Source: Henriciella litoralis (lineage in GTDB: Bacteria; Pseudomonadota; Alphaproteobacteria; Caulobacterales; Hyphomonadaceae). From it: 64,000 nucleotides of DNA. A model generated the notes under the pieces. The model did not search any database. It worked only from the letters and a program-made list of their open reading frames with translations, and was not told where the DNA came from. Shown here one piece after another: positions 1 to 10,000 of this stretch. The translations under genes and the position numbers were made by a program. The stretch is from the NCBI RefSeq assembly GCF_002088935.1, contig NZ_NCSS01000006.1, positions 1,210,407-1,274,406 of the forward strand, written 5' to 3'. Position 1 is the stretch's first letter; every line of letters starts with the position of its first letter.

Positions 1-270
1 CGCATTGTTGACGAGAATATCTATCGCCCCAAAATGCGCCACAGCCCGAGCCACCGTCTCGGTAACCTGAGCCTCGTCAGTCACATCACACTGGATTGCC
101 AGCGCCTCACCACCGTTCGAATTGATATAGTTCGCGCAATCTTCCGCATTCGGTAAGTTGGCGTCGACCGCCACGATTCGCGCGCCCGCGGCCCACAATT
201 CCTCGACGATCCCGCCCCCAATATTAGGGCTGACACCCGTTACAAGCGCGACTTTACCTGACAGTTTCAT
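1..270 (-). CDS. SDR family NAD(P)-dependent oxidoreductase (N-terminal part, cut by window edge)
   Basis: Reading leftward from the ATG at 270, the first 90 codons give a classical short-chain dehydrogenase N-terminus. MKLSGKVALVTG is followed by a glycine-rich cofactor loop (VSPNIGGGI), the acidic residue after strand 2 (VAVDAN), the CDVTDE turn after strand 3 and the ILVNNA motif at the window edge. The loop VSPNIGGGI departs slightly from the usual TGxxxGIG. The catalytic Ser-Tyr-Lys lies outside the window, so the substrate cannot be inferred. The next genes (enoyl-CoA hydratase, chromene carboxylate isomerase) suggest hydroxyacyl-CoA or aromatic metabolism. The promoter should lie in 271-448. 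Confidence 0.88.
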   Translation of the reverse strand, partial: MKLSGKVALVTGVSPNIGGGIVEELWAAGARIVAVDANLPNAEDCANYINSNGGEALAIQCDVTDEAQVTETVARAVAHFGAIDILVNNA

Positions 271-448
271 GCGGCTTCCTCAGTTTCTAATCGGCGCTCT
301 TCAGGCCCGAGCTTCATTTGCACGCTGACTGACAAGCCAGATATGGCCCTACACTCGCACGCAAATCAGAGCACCATTTTAGTACATTCATTTTCATTTC
401 GGTCAACGAACACCAAGCTACAGAGCAGTCGGCGTATCGTCCGACCAT

Positions 449-497
449 AAAAAAAAGGCGCCCACCAATATCAGCCAGAAGCCAAAGTGGCGGGCGC
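449..497 (-). terminator. Rho-independent terminator on the minus strand with no gene feeding it
   Basis: Positions 458-466 and 489-497 form a 9-bp GC stem with one mismatch. On the minus strand it is followed by eight T (449-456), which is a classic intrinsic terminator. The loop is long (22 nt). The gene on its upstream side (937) runs the other way, so it either ends an unannotated minus-strand transcript arising in 500-900 or insulates the SDR gene. The rest of the 271-936 gap holds no convincing gene. It is AT-rich around 620-700. Confidence 0.55.
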
Positions 498-936
498 TCA
501 GTTCAAACCCAGGTCGCCCGGAGGTGGCGACAAGAGCGGTCGGAAATCAGCAAGCAGCTGCAAGCAAACGCCAAAACGCACCAAAGCGCACATCAGCAAT
601 CTCCGCACGCGGTCCATATAGAATGCTTGTTTTAATTTGGCCACATGAACTTAGTTTCATTCTGCAATTTTTCTCATATTTTGGGATTTTTATAATCATC
701 GCCCCCATGCCGGGCAGACTGAAACGACTTAGCGAGCGTCTAATTTGCAGTTGCTGATGCTCAGAGGCACAATTTCACCTACCTCATCGCCGGAAGCCCC
801 GATGCAGCCGGCACAACAACCGCTCATCTAAAGCGAATGTTTTGATTTTTCCATGATTGCCATCTATTGGAAATAGCAATGCACCAGAATTGCGCGCGCG
901 ATCAGGCGCCGTAGCGACACAGGGAGATGAATTGAC

Positions 937-1815
937 GTGACATTTGAAAGAGACCCTTCCCTGCCCGAAATCCGCTACGACCGGGTGATGTCGCTCACCA
1001 AGCCAGCGGAACATCAGTGGACCGAAAAAGATGCGATGCTTTACGCGCTCGGGATTGGCCTTGGGCAAGATCCACTCGACCAGAACGAACTTCCCTTCGT
1101 TTATGAAGCGCAATTGAAGGCATTTCCCACTTTCCCTGTCGTCGTCGGCTTCGATGGGGGCGCTATGGAAGATATCGGCATAGACTACAGATACGTTCTG
1201 CACGGCGAACACGCCGTAACGCTGCATCGCCCCTTCCCGTCGAGCGGCCAAGCTTCCGCGATCAGCCGAATGGTCGGCGCATGGGACAAGGGCGCAGGCA
1301 AGGGAGCCGTGTTTTCCGAGGAGAAAGTGATCACCCTCAAAGGCGAATCGGCCCCCCTCGTCACCCTACGGAAGACCAGTTTTGCCCGGGCAGAGGGCGG
1401 TTTCGGCGGCCCTCGTGAGGGGCAACCTGCGCCCCATGCCGCTCCCGATCGCGCGCCTGACCGGACAGTCCGCATCGCCACAACGCCGAACCAGGCTTTG
1501 CTCTATCGCTTATCTGGTGACCTGAATCCTCTTCACGCCGATCCGGCCACGGCGACGGCCGCGGGCTTTCCACGCCCGATCCTTCACGGGCTCTGCAGTT
1601 TTGCAATCTGCTGCCGCGCCGTTCTTGCTGAGTATGGCAACTTTGACCCCAGTCGTATCGCCCATCACGAAGTCCGCTTTTCGGCCCCGGTGTATCCCGG
1701 CGAAACGCTGACCATCGACCTCTGGAAAGATGGCGACACGGTTTCGTTCGAAGCGCGGATAGAAGATCGCGGCGTTGTCGCGGTCCGCAATGGCAAGACT
1801 CTGCTGCGGAATTGA
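937..1815 (+). CDS. MaoC-family (R)-specific enoyl-CoA hydratase (hydratase 2)
   Basis: The protein has 292 residues and a double hot-dog fold, as in the hydratase-2 half of peroxisomal MFE-2. It should hydrate trans-2-enoyl-CoA to (R)-3-hydroxyacyl-CoA in the cytoplasm. The C-terminal half carries the hydratase-2 signature: D195, N197, H200 in DLNPLHADP, followed by AGFPRPILHGLC. The N-terminal hot-dog (residues about 15-135) is the degenerate substrate-binding half. The start is GTG 937 because the nearby ATG and TTG codons run into stops; a weak AGGGA lies 11 bases upstream. It neighbours a truncated SDR gene, which fits a beta-oxidation-like or sterol/branched-acyl pathway. Exact substrate unknown. 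Confidence 0.88.
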   Translation: MTFERDPSLPEIRYDRVMSLTKPAEHQWTEKDAMLYALGIGLGQDPLDQNELPFVYEAQLKAFPTFPVVVGFDGGAMEDIGIDYRYVLHGEHAVTLHRPFPSSGQASAISRMVGAWDKGAGKGAVFSEEKVITLKGESAPLVTLRKTSFARAEGGFGGPREGQPAPHAAPDRAPDRTVRIATTPNQALLYRLSGDLNPLHADPATATAAGFPRPILHGLCSFAICCRAVLAEYGNFDPSRIAHHEVRFSAPVYPGETLTIDLWKDGDTVSFEARIEDRGVVAVRNGKTLLRN

Positions 1816-1822
1816 GCAACCG

Positions 1823-1844
1823 TCGCCCAGGCAATCCTGGGCGA
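1823..1844. terminator. Perfect 9-bp hairpin between convergent genes
   Basis: Bases 1823-1831 and 1836-1844 pair perfectly around a CAAT loop, directly after the hydratase stop codon. The isomerase gene converges from the other side. No T-run follows on either strand, so it is a weak or factor-assisted terminator, or an mRNA 3'-end stabiliser. Confidence 0.4.
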
Positions 1845-1916
1845 GATGGTATGCGGGCCTATTGGGGCGCAGAGCTGGCTACACTGCCCCTCCCCCCAAT
1901 TTATAAGCTCGGCTGA

Positions 1917-2525
1917 TTAGCCCTTGCTCAGCGCCTGTTTCACTAGAGGCAGCTGGTCATTGCCGAAATAAATGTCGCTCCCGTTCACAAAGAGCGTTGG
2001 AGATCCAAACCCGCCCCGGTCGATCACTTCCTGCGTATTCTGCCTGAGCTTCAACTTGATCGGATCTGATCCCGCCTGCCGCGCAAGATCCTGGCCATCA
2101 AACCCGCAAGAGGCCGCGATCTCAATCAGGACGTCCGGGTCATCAAGGTTGCGCTCTTCGCTAAAATACGCGTCGAACGCGGCGCTCGCAAAGCGGAATA
2201 GATCATCCTGCCGCTCTTCCAGTACACAGCAAAAACGCATGGCGTGAACTGATCTTACCGGGTGGTGCTCTGACGGGAATTTCATCGGAAGGCCAGCCAG
2301 CTCCGCCCAATCCTGCAGCCACTTGTTCGAGTGACGGATCTTTGGATTGTCCGGGTCTGCACGCCCTTCATAAACTGACTTGTTCACCGCATTGAACACG
2401 CCGCCGACAAGAAAGGGGCGCCAGGTCACAGTGCTGCCCGTCTCCCGGAGAATGGGCTGTACGTTGTGAAACGCGAGCCGTGTCCACGGAGAAGACAGGT
2501 CAAAAAAGAATTCCAGGTGAGCCAT
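1917..2525 (-). CDS. 2-hydroxychromene-2-carboxylate isomerase / DsbA-like kappa-GST family protein
   Basis: This 202-residue protein has the thioredoxin-fold layout of the HCCA isomerase and kappa glutathione transferase family. The N-terminus FFFDLSSPWTRLAF places Ser11/Ser12-Pro13 where DsbA has CxxC. A helical insert follows, and the C-terminal GSPTLFVNG supplies the cis-Pro loop. Family members isomerise 2-hydroxychromene-2-carboxylate to trans-o-hydroxybenzylidenepyruvate in naphthalene-type degradation using glutathione, but many are of unknown function. AAGGA sits 7 bases before the ATG. No other aromatic-ring degradation genes are nearby, so the precise reaction is uncertain. The 2526-2981 gap to the divergent protease gene holds no feature I can name. 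Confidence 0.85.
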   Translation of the reverse strand: MAHLEFFFDLSSPWTRLAFHNVQPILRETGSTVTWRPFLVGGVFNAVNKSVYEGRADPDNPKIRHSNKWLQDWAELAGLPMKFPSEHHPVRSVHAMRFCCVLEERQDDLFRFASAAFDAYFSEERNLDDPDVLIEIAASCGFDGQDLARQAGSDPIKLKLRQNTQEVIDRGGFGSPTLFVNGSDIYFGNDQLPLVKQALSKG

Positions 2526-2981
2526 CAGTTTTCCTTTTTCTCAATGCGGCACGCGATGCGTGCCACAACGGAATCATCTCGTGGCGAGGGGTTGATGTGA
2601 AACCAGCCAAGCGCCGTCTCGAACCTTATCGGCGGGCGCCCTGATATCACGGAATGCACCCCCGCGACATGTGGGGCTGCTGGCAAGACATCTCATTTTT
2701 CTCAATTAGCGCGCTGCGGCGCACCTATCGGCTGTTTCATATTTTGATCGCACATAACGACCAGCCACCACTTGGACGAAGCCGCAAAAGAAGTCGTTTT
2801 TTACTTGCCTGTTTCTCGTTCTTTGTAATTATCGGGGCTGACGGACCCCTTCTTCCTGACGGCGGGACTGTCAGGGGTCGGGGCGTCATTCATGCCAGTG
2901 CATGGACTGCGCCTCATGAGTTGGCCGCTTGTTTGCGGCAGTTACGCGGCCAGCCGTGCTGGCGCATGGTGGGGACATTCC

Positions 2982-5900
2982 ATGCAAGGTCTTTGTGTCG
3001 GCAGCTATCGCTGTCTGTTTCTCTCGTTTTTCGTTTCGATGTTCATGTTTGCCGGCACGGCCACCGCGCAAGCCAAGCCACAGGACGTCTGGTACAACTG
3101 CAAGGTCGAAAGCGATCTGGTCGTGTATTTTTCAGAGACCGTCCAGGGTCCAGACTTTGCCAGCAATGAGAGCATGGCCGCAGACTTCATGCGAAAGGTG
3201 CTGTCGCTGGACCGCGTGCACTATCCGCTGCCGGAAGATGGCAACTACACGGCATCCTGCAATTCCAGCACCGACCAGGTGGCGATGCTGATGGGATCTC
3301 TCGACGCGCGCGATGCGACCACCAGCCGAGGCGCGGCCTTCCGCACCGTACTCGACTGGATGCCGGAGCCTAAGGAAGAAGAAGAGAAAAAACCGTTCGA
3401 TATCGAGGACTGGTCCCCCAAGCCGGTGGATCGCCGCGTACAGACCGGAGAACTCGTTTCCTGCACCAATAACAGTTCCGCCTCCCCTTTGATCGAATTC
3501 GCCTTCAGCGCGCCCGTCGATGAAGACAGCGTACCCGGAAATGTGTCGCTCGCCATTAAGGAGGGCGGAAACTGGCAACCGGTTGATGCCGAATTCCAGG
3601 CCGACGCCTCCACCATCCGGATCCGCCAAGGCATCACCCTCGAACCCGGGCGCAAGTATCGCGCAAAGCTGACAGGTGGCCGGGACGGGGTGCGTGGACG
3701 CAACCCTATGGAATTCCTGACCGACGGCATGGAATTTGAGTTCCAGACCGCGCCGGCAGCCGATGATGCTGCATTCGAGGAGATGCTCGAAGACCGCGTC
3801 GACCTTGGCCTCTATCAGGTCGCCCGAAACGCCCCGCTCGTGCCAAAGAAGCCGACTTTCGGCCTCACCCGGGCGCCATGGTCTCTGCCCAAGGGGGCCG
3901 ACGGCGAGGATTTTGTCAAAAGCTTCTGCGTCGACGCCCTCGTGGAAACCGCGGATAACGGTCCTGATCTTGCCTTTCCCGAAGCGACAGGGCTGCTTTA
4001 CCGCGAAGATGTGGTCACCGCCGATATGCGCCGCAATGGCGACGATCGCGTGCGGAACCAGAACTGGTCGCCGTCCGTATCGGGCTCATCGTCCGAGCGC
4101 CGGTTTGGTGTGAAACTTACGCTCACCAATTATACCAGTGCTAACGCAACCTCTGCGCCGCCGGACGTCCATCATCCGATGGAAGAAGATGTAAAAATTC
4201 TGGCAAAGGACGCGCCTGCAACCATCAATCTTTTCCAGGGATATATCCGGCCTTCCGATGCAATGAGCGCGTCGCCCTTCTTCTATAAATACCGGGACAC
4301 GGTGCCGCAGAAAAAGACCCACAATGACTTCCTCGCCTACGTAAATGACAAGACCACGCTCATCATCAACGATGCGATGCGGCTGCATCCGTTTTCTGAG
4401 GTCAGCGTCAACATCAAAGGCGCGTTCGACGTACCGGTTTCAGTACCCGAACATTGGTTCGTCCAGGTTGGCATACTCAGGCAACCGTGGATCGCTGAGT
4501 GGGCAGACGGCTACATCAACAATCAGGCTCTTCGTGTGCTCCGGACGCAGATCGTACCACGATGCAAAGGCCTTGACTGGTGCGCTGGCGTCATGCCGTT
4601 TTCCGGTGGGGGCGCCCAAGCGCTCAGAAATGAAGCGACCGGCTCTCGCGGCTTCATTTTCTATTCCGACGCCGTTGACCCGAATAAGCCTGCCAGCGAG
4701 CGCAAGACGGCTGCGGCAAAGCTCTCCACCGGGATTGCACATGAGCTTGGCCATACAATTGGTCTGGCGCATTCGCCCTATGTTTCAACAAATGCTGATT
4801 ATGACGTCCTGCGAAGCTACCGGGCGGCGGGTCCGATCCGCTGGCCGGGTGTGGATGCCGTCTCACTGATGTCGGATGGCAAGCTGAACATGCATCATAC
4901 CGAATATGGCAGTTCCCAGTCGAAAGAGCTGGTCCCGTTGATGTGGCCGATCGCGCCCGACACCTGGGAAGCGACGATGCCGACCGACCAGTATCTTCAG
5001 GCGATCAAGACGATTGAGGATCCGCTTAACAAGGACCCGAAATTCTACAATCCGCAGCGCTATGGCGCAGGAAGCTCAAGCAACTACATTCAGAAATACA
5101 AAGTGCGCCCCAACCGCGTGGCCTTCTCATCCTTGGGCTTTACCACTGACGTTCCGGCTCATTTTGATTTCCGGGCCAGGCCCGATAAGGATGAAGCCGT
5201 ATTGGATGGCGTGGTCATCGATCTGACGTTGACTGAGATCAAAGGTGAAGTCTCTATTCCGTCCTATGCCCTTATGTCCAAGGCAAGCGGCGGCGCCGGT
5301 AGTTCGACGCCTTCTGCGCCCGCCAATGCGCATCTGCTCAAGATCACCCTGACCGACGTCGATGGCGAAGCGCTTGCTTCGCGTGAGGTCGCGGTGCTTC
5401 CGTTTACGCCGGCGGGTAAACCCTTTGGCTTCGCCGAAGCCACGCTATTTCTGCCGGTCTCTGATCAAGATGCGATTGCCACTATTACAGTGACCAATCA
5501 GGCGAATGATGTGTTGCTAACCCAGAGCGTGGCATCTGTGACGGATCGACCGGCCCCCACCAGCACAGTGGCCGAAGACGGATCGATCCTGCTGGGCTGG
5601 GAGGCACTGGAGCCGGGTGAGACGGCGGAGATCCTTCTCGATACCGGCGATGGTGACGCCCGGCTTATCGGTCTGTCCATGGAAAGCGAAGACTACACGA
5701 TCAGCCCAGAGTTGATAGACGGCGCGAATGAGAGTGATCTGGTTGTGCGGTTCAGCAATGGCCTGTCTTCAGTGTCCCACCGAGCGCAAAGCGGGGCAGC
5801 CCCGTCTCGCGTCCAGAAGCCTGTTAAAGCGGACGGAAGTTGCAGGGGTGAGATAGATGCCATCATCGCAGCGCAGGTCGCGCCACTGAAACCGAACATG

Positions 5901-5993
5901 CAGAAGCAGATGACGGCGATCCTGAAGGCGCAATATGAGGGCGTCAGCGAGGAGCAGTTGTGCGAGATCCGCGATAATATACTCGGCCATTAG
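2982..5993 (+). CDS. Secreted metzincin-type zinc metalloprotease with Ig-like domain
   Basis: The preferred start is ATG 2982 (1003 aa), which has a good GGTGGGGA ribosome site 6 bases upstream and begins directly with a signal peptide ending at TATAQA. The frame is open further upstream to 2892, but that adds no signal-like sequence. Residues 587-597 read HELGHTIGLAH, the metzincin zinc motif HExxHxxGxxH. A Met-turn candidate is SLMSDGKLNM about 40 residues later. Residues about 150-240 resemble a bacterial Ig-like Big_5 module, and beta-rich segments follow the catalytic domain. Probably exported and acting on extracellular or envelope proteins. Matrixin- or pappalysin-like is likely, but the subfamily is not resolved. 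Confidence 0.75.
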   Translation: MQGLCVGSYRCLFLSFFVSMFMFAGTATAQAKPQDVWYNCKVESDLVVYFSETVQGPDFASNESMAADFMRKVLSLDRVHYPLPEDGNYTASCNSSTDQVAMLMGSLDARDATTSRGAAFRTVLDWMPEPKEEEEKKPFDIEDWSPKPVDRRVQTGELVSCTNNSSASPLIEFAFSAPVDEDSVPGNVSLAIKEGGNWQPVDAEFQADASTIRIRQGITLEPGRKYRAKLTGGRDGVRGRNPMEFLTDGMEFEFQTAPAADDAAFEEMLEDRVDLGLYQVARNAPLVPKKPTFGLTRAPWSLPKGADGEDFVKSFCVDALVETADNGPDLAFPEATGLLYREDVVTADMRRNGDDRVRNQNWSPSVSGSSSERRFGVKLTLTNYTSANATSAPPDVHHPMEEDVKILAKDAPATINLFQGYIRPSDAMSASPFFYKYRDTVPQKKTHNDFLAYVNDKTTLIINDAMRLHPFSEVSVNIKGAFDVPVSVPEHWFVQVGILRQPWIAEWADGYINNQALRVLRTQIVPRCKGLDWCAGVMPFSGGGAQALRNEATGSRGFIFYSDAVDPNKPASERKTAAAKLSTGIAHELGHTIGLAHSPYVSTNADYDVLRSYRAAGPIRWPGVDAVSLMSDGKLNMHHTEYGSSQSKELVPLMWPIAPDTWEATMPTDQYLQAIKTIEDPLNKDPKFYNPQRYGAGSSSNYIQKYKVRPNRVAFSSLGFTTDVPAHFDFRARPDKDEAVLDGVVIDLTLTEIKGEVSIPSYALMSKASGGAGSSTPSAPANAHLLKITLTDVDGEALASREVAVLPFTPAGKPFGFAEATLFLPVSDQDAIATITVTNQANDVLLTQSVASVTDRPAPTSTVAEDGSILLGWEALEPGETAEILLDTGDGDARLIGLSMESEDYTISPELIDGANESDLVVRFSNGLSSVSHRAQSGAAPSRVQKPVKADGSCRGEIDAIIAAQVAPLKPNMQKQMTAILKAQYEGVSEEQLCEIRDNILGH

Positions 5994-6033
5994 CGCACGA
6001 TCCGTCTCAGCGACAAGGCTGGCGTAATCGCAC

Positions 6034-6720
6034 TCAGCCCTTCTTGAGCAGGGTTTCGGTCAGATTATCCTTGTAGCTCGACAGGAGCTGCATGCTTTTC
6101 GTGGCGGCCGTAAAGTCGCCTGAATACATGTACTCCAGCAGCAAGCCACGCATCGCCGCGACGTGCAGGTGCACCATGGATATTATGGTGTCCCTGTCTG
6201 TGATGCCGATTGCTTTTGCCGTCGCCCAGACACCCTCTTTCTGCCGCGTCTGAAGGTTCTCGATGAATGAGGGAAACGTCTTTTTGAGATCGGGATCGCT
6301 GCGGGCGCCCATCATGATTTCCAGCAGCGCGATGGCTTCCGGCTTCATCATCGCCTCCCAGGTCGCCATGGTGATCGCGTCGAAAAGGTCTCGTCCCGGT
6401 TTTGCATCCGCGAGCCTGTTTGCCACCACCCTGTTCTGCTGGAGCACCGCGTTTTCGGCGACGGCGATCAAGAGATCAGTGCGGGTCGGAAAATGGTGCA
6501 GAAAGGCACCGCGGCTCACGCCAGCCTTGTCGGTGATCCGCTGCATTGTCGTGCCACCAAAGCCAAATTCGCCAAGACACAACGTGGCCGCCTCAATCAG
6601 CTTGCGGCGCATGATTGCGGTCCGCTTCGCATGAGGCCCCCTGGTCACCGGTTTTGAATTTTCAGAGTCGCTTTGGGCCGGCTTGTTCGGCTCAGGGCCT
6701 GATGTCGACGATTTAGGCAA
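6034..6720 (-). CDS. TetR/AcrR family transcriptional regulator
   Basis: The protein has 228 residues. After a hydrophilic 35-residue tail comes a typical TetR DNA-binding domain: LIEAATLCLGEFGF, TTMQRITDKAGVSRGAFLHHF and the PTRTDLLIAVAE connector. The ligand-binding half is helical and not diagnostic. The start is TTG 6720, supported by GGAGG five bases upstream; no better in-frame ATG precedes the HTH. It lies 289 bp downstream of the TonB receptor gene on the same strand, with its own likely promoter in 6721-7008, so its targets are not obvious from position alone. Confidence 0.87.
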   Translation of the reverse strand: MPKSSTSGPEPNKPAQSDSENSKPVTRGPHAKRTAIMRRKLIEAATLCLGEFGFGGTTMQRITDKAGVSRGAFLHHFPTRTDLLIAVAENAVLQQNRVVANRLADAKPGRDLFDAITMATWEAMMKPEAIALLEIMMGARSDPDLKKTFPSFIENLQTRQKEGVWATAKAIGITDRDTIISMVHLHVAAMRGLLLEYMYSGDFTAATKSMQLLSSYKDNLTETLLKKG

Positions 6721-6969
6721 TGCAGCCTCCGATCTTGATGGCCCAGTGCCGGACGGGTCCTACAGCCTTGTAGATATGGCCACAAATGACCGTATAGGCG
6801 GCCTCATTTTCGCACATCAAGCATCCAAATTGGCGCATGCCTGTATTTTGGCCCATCAGCCCTATGAAAAAGGGGGGAAGCACCAGCCAAAGGGAGGTTC
6901 GACCGGTACTTCCCCAATAGGGGGCACGGACAGCAGGCAAACTTACTAAAAGCCGTGACCCCAAGTTTG

Positions 6970-7003
6970 ACGGCGCCGGATTGTTTATCCAGCGCCGTCT
7001 CCA
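6970..7003 (-). terminator. Stem-loop after the TonB-dependent receptor gene
   Basis: GACGGCGC and GCGCCGTC (about 6970-7003) form a perfect 8-bp stem with a loose interior just past the receptor stop codon at 7009. The following minus-strand bases are not a T-run, so termination strength is uncertain. Confidence 0.45.
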
Positions 7004-7008
7004 AGGTT

Positions 7009-10000
7009 CTAGAAAGTCGCCTTGATACCAAGCTCGAACGTGCGCTTGAGCGGGTTCGCAATCCGAGGATCGTAACCGAACTCGGTGTAGACGAATGGCG
7101 GATCCTCATCGAAGATGTTCGACACGGTCCCCGTCAGACGAAGATTTTCATTGAACTCGTAGACATAGGTCACATCGACCATGAATGAGCTGTCGACCTT
7201 GCCATAATCGATCGGGTCGAATGGTGTGGTCGTACCAGGCTGGTAACCGCTAGCCTGCAGTGGGCCATTCGCAAATCTGGCGTCGTCGAGGCTCGACACA
7301 TAACGTCCTGTAAGGCGGACATTGTGACTATCACGATTATAATTGACGAAGCCGTTTGCTCGCCATTTTGGCGATGCAAATCCGATAGACGAGAAGTTCA
7401 GACCGCCGAGAAAATCCGCAGCTGGCGCCACCTCAACACCGTCCAGCAGCGTGGCTGACGCTTCCTGCTCGGTGACCCGAGTTGCCGTCAGACCGAACGC
7501 AAGGTCTGCGCTGCCAACCGGCATTCGGTAGTTCATCTGAAAGTCAAAGCCTGCTGTTGAGCGATCCGGGCCGTTACCAAAGTCGGTCTGCACGCTGTTT
7601 AAGTCCGCAGCGGTCGTCACGCCCTGGACACAGGTCCCATTATTGTTCGTGGTTGGGCTCGCATTGAGTGACACACGTCCAAGGAACGGGCTGGAACAAT
7701 CTGCAAGACCACCCGCTCCGCTGAAGAAGGCCGACGCAATCTGGCTATGGGACGCAAGCTCGTCGATCTCACCTTCAATCTCGATATCGAAGTAGTCGAT
7801 GATGAGCGAGAAGTCGTGATCGGACGCAAAGCCTCGGCTCTTCCAGATCGCACCCACGTTCCAGGATGTTGCCTCTTCAGGTTGCACATCGCTGCGCGTG
7901 CGCGTGGTGCCACCAAGCCAGTTGCCGCCCGCGACGGCGTAGGACCGCACGACCTGATTGACTTCGCCAGGGCTTAGTCCGGCAGGCGGCGCCGTGAAGT
8001 TAGTGCCGTAGGATCCGCGAAGGGAGAACGGGCCAACCACGTCCCACTTGCCGGAGATCTTGTAGACCGTCGCCCCCAGGTCACCAGAGAACTCTTCGCG
8101 TCGGGCAGCAGCCTGAACATTCAGATTATCAAGGATCGGCAGCGCGACTTCCCCGAAGAAAGAATAGCTTTGCTGGTCCAGATTGTCTGGCTCATTGACA
8201 CCGCGGAAGCCAAATGGCCCCTGTCCGAACTCACCCGGACAGTTCAGAGTACCAGGGTAAGGACAAGGCGTTGCACCATTGTAGAGGTCGCTCGGAATGA
8301 CATCACGGATTTCGATCGTACGTGCCTGGCCGCCAAGCGCCCAGCCGATCTCGCCACCCGGTAAATTGATGCCGGTCGTGCCATTGAAAACGAGATCATA
8401 GGTCAGGCTCTGGGTGAGCGTCTCCACGATCAGCGGATCAAACAGCCAGCGCGACAATTCATCTGAGTTTTCAGTCCCCGGAATATAGTTCGGGTTGGTC
8501 GCACCCGTTTCAGGGTTGCCGGCATAGGACGACGAGAACGGATTGAAGAACTCACAACCGCCCGTGCCCTCAAGACCAGGCGCCTGCACGCCAGGGGTCA
8601 GAGGATCCTGATCGGCAACGCTACAGTTTGGTCCGCCAAAACCATTCAGCGCGTCCTGCAGTCGGAAGCCGACATAGTCTGCATCCTGATAATAGGTCTG
8701 TGCGCCATTGTAGGTGACTGCAAAGTCATAGCCGACATTCTGGAAAGGTCCGCCGAAGTCGCCCAGCTCACCATCGATACCGGCCGTCACATGCCAGACC
8801 TGATAATCGATATCAGCAGCGTTGGAGTTGCCCTCTCCATTGCCCATAGCCGGATTACCCTGGTGGGCAAATGGCCGGAAAACAATGATGTCGTAATAGT
8901 CCGTAAGGCCAGCAAGGGCGAACCCGTTACGTGCGGCAAACTCCTGAGTGTAGGGGTTTGTCGACGGAACACGATACTGATAGGTCGCGCCTGTTGAAGG
9001 GTCTGGTCCTCGCAAAGCAGGCTGGGATGGCGAATTGAACTGGTTCGGTGCCTTGACCTGGCCATAGGCCGCCTCAGCCCGGAAGTTCATCTTGTCATTC
9101 ACCCGCGCATTGATCTGCGAGTAAATGCGATAGATGTCCTGCTCTTCCACCAGATTGTAGAACGGCGCATAGTTGTAAGAACAATATGTGGGGACGCCTG
9201 TGATGAATACGCCGCCCTGTTGTTCACAACCGCTCTGATCGAAGTCGCGCAGCAGGCCAAGCGTGCCGAACGTATTGCTCCTTGCAACATAGTTGGCCAG
9301 GTTGGTCAGAGGCGACCATGGCAGAGGATTATCCGCGTAGGACAGGCTCGAGAAATCGCGTTCTTCCGTTTCGAGACGCGAGCGATGTTCCCACTCGGCA
9401 GAGACGAGGAAGTTGACATCGCCCTCACCGAAACCGGCCATCACGCCAAGATCGAAGTCGCCATCAGAGCCATCAATGATGGTGTAGTTACCCTGAGCCT
9501 CATAGCCGACAAAATCATCGCGCGTGATGAAGTTGACGACACCGCCGACCGCATCAGCACCGTAGATAACAGCAGCGCCATCTTTCAGGACTTCCGTGCG
9601 CGCAACAGCGATCCCCGGAATATTGGAGAGGTTCTCGCTCATGCGCCGACCGTTCAGGAGCGTCAGCGTCTTGTCAGCGCCAATGCCGCGAAGGTTGAAT
9701 GAGGGCGAGCCAAGCAGTGGACCACCACCGAAATAGTTGGATTCACCATTGGTCGGGCCAGAAATCGTCAGGTCCTTAGCGAATTTAAGCGCGGTCGGAG
9801 AGCCTTCGAGCGCGAGCTCTTCGGCGGTAAACACTTCAACCGGAAGCGCGGCGTCTTCCGGCGTACCCCGGATTGCGGAGCCGGTGACCACGACCGTCGA
9901 TTGACGGGCTTCATCTTCCTCAACGCCAGCATTCAGCGTTTCCAGAGCGTCTTCCTGCGCGAACGCCGAAACAGGTATCGCCAGCACAAGCGCCGCCAGT

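Noticed and set aside
524..757. 77-codon plus-strand ORF upstream of the hydratase
   Set aside because: No ribosome site, no domain, odd composition, and it spans the AT-rich non-coding stretch.
784..1251. 155-codon minus-strand ORF
   Set aside because: It is antisense to the start of the clearly coding hydratase gene and shows no family features.
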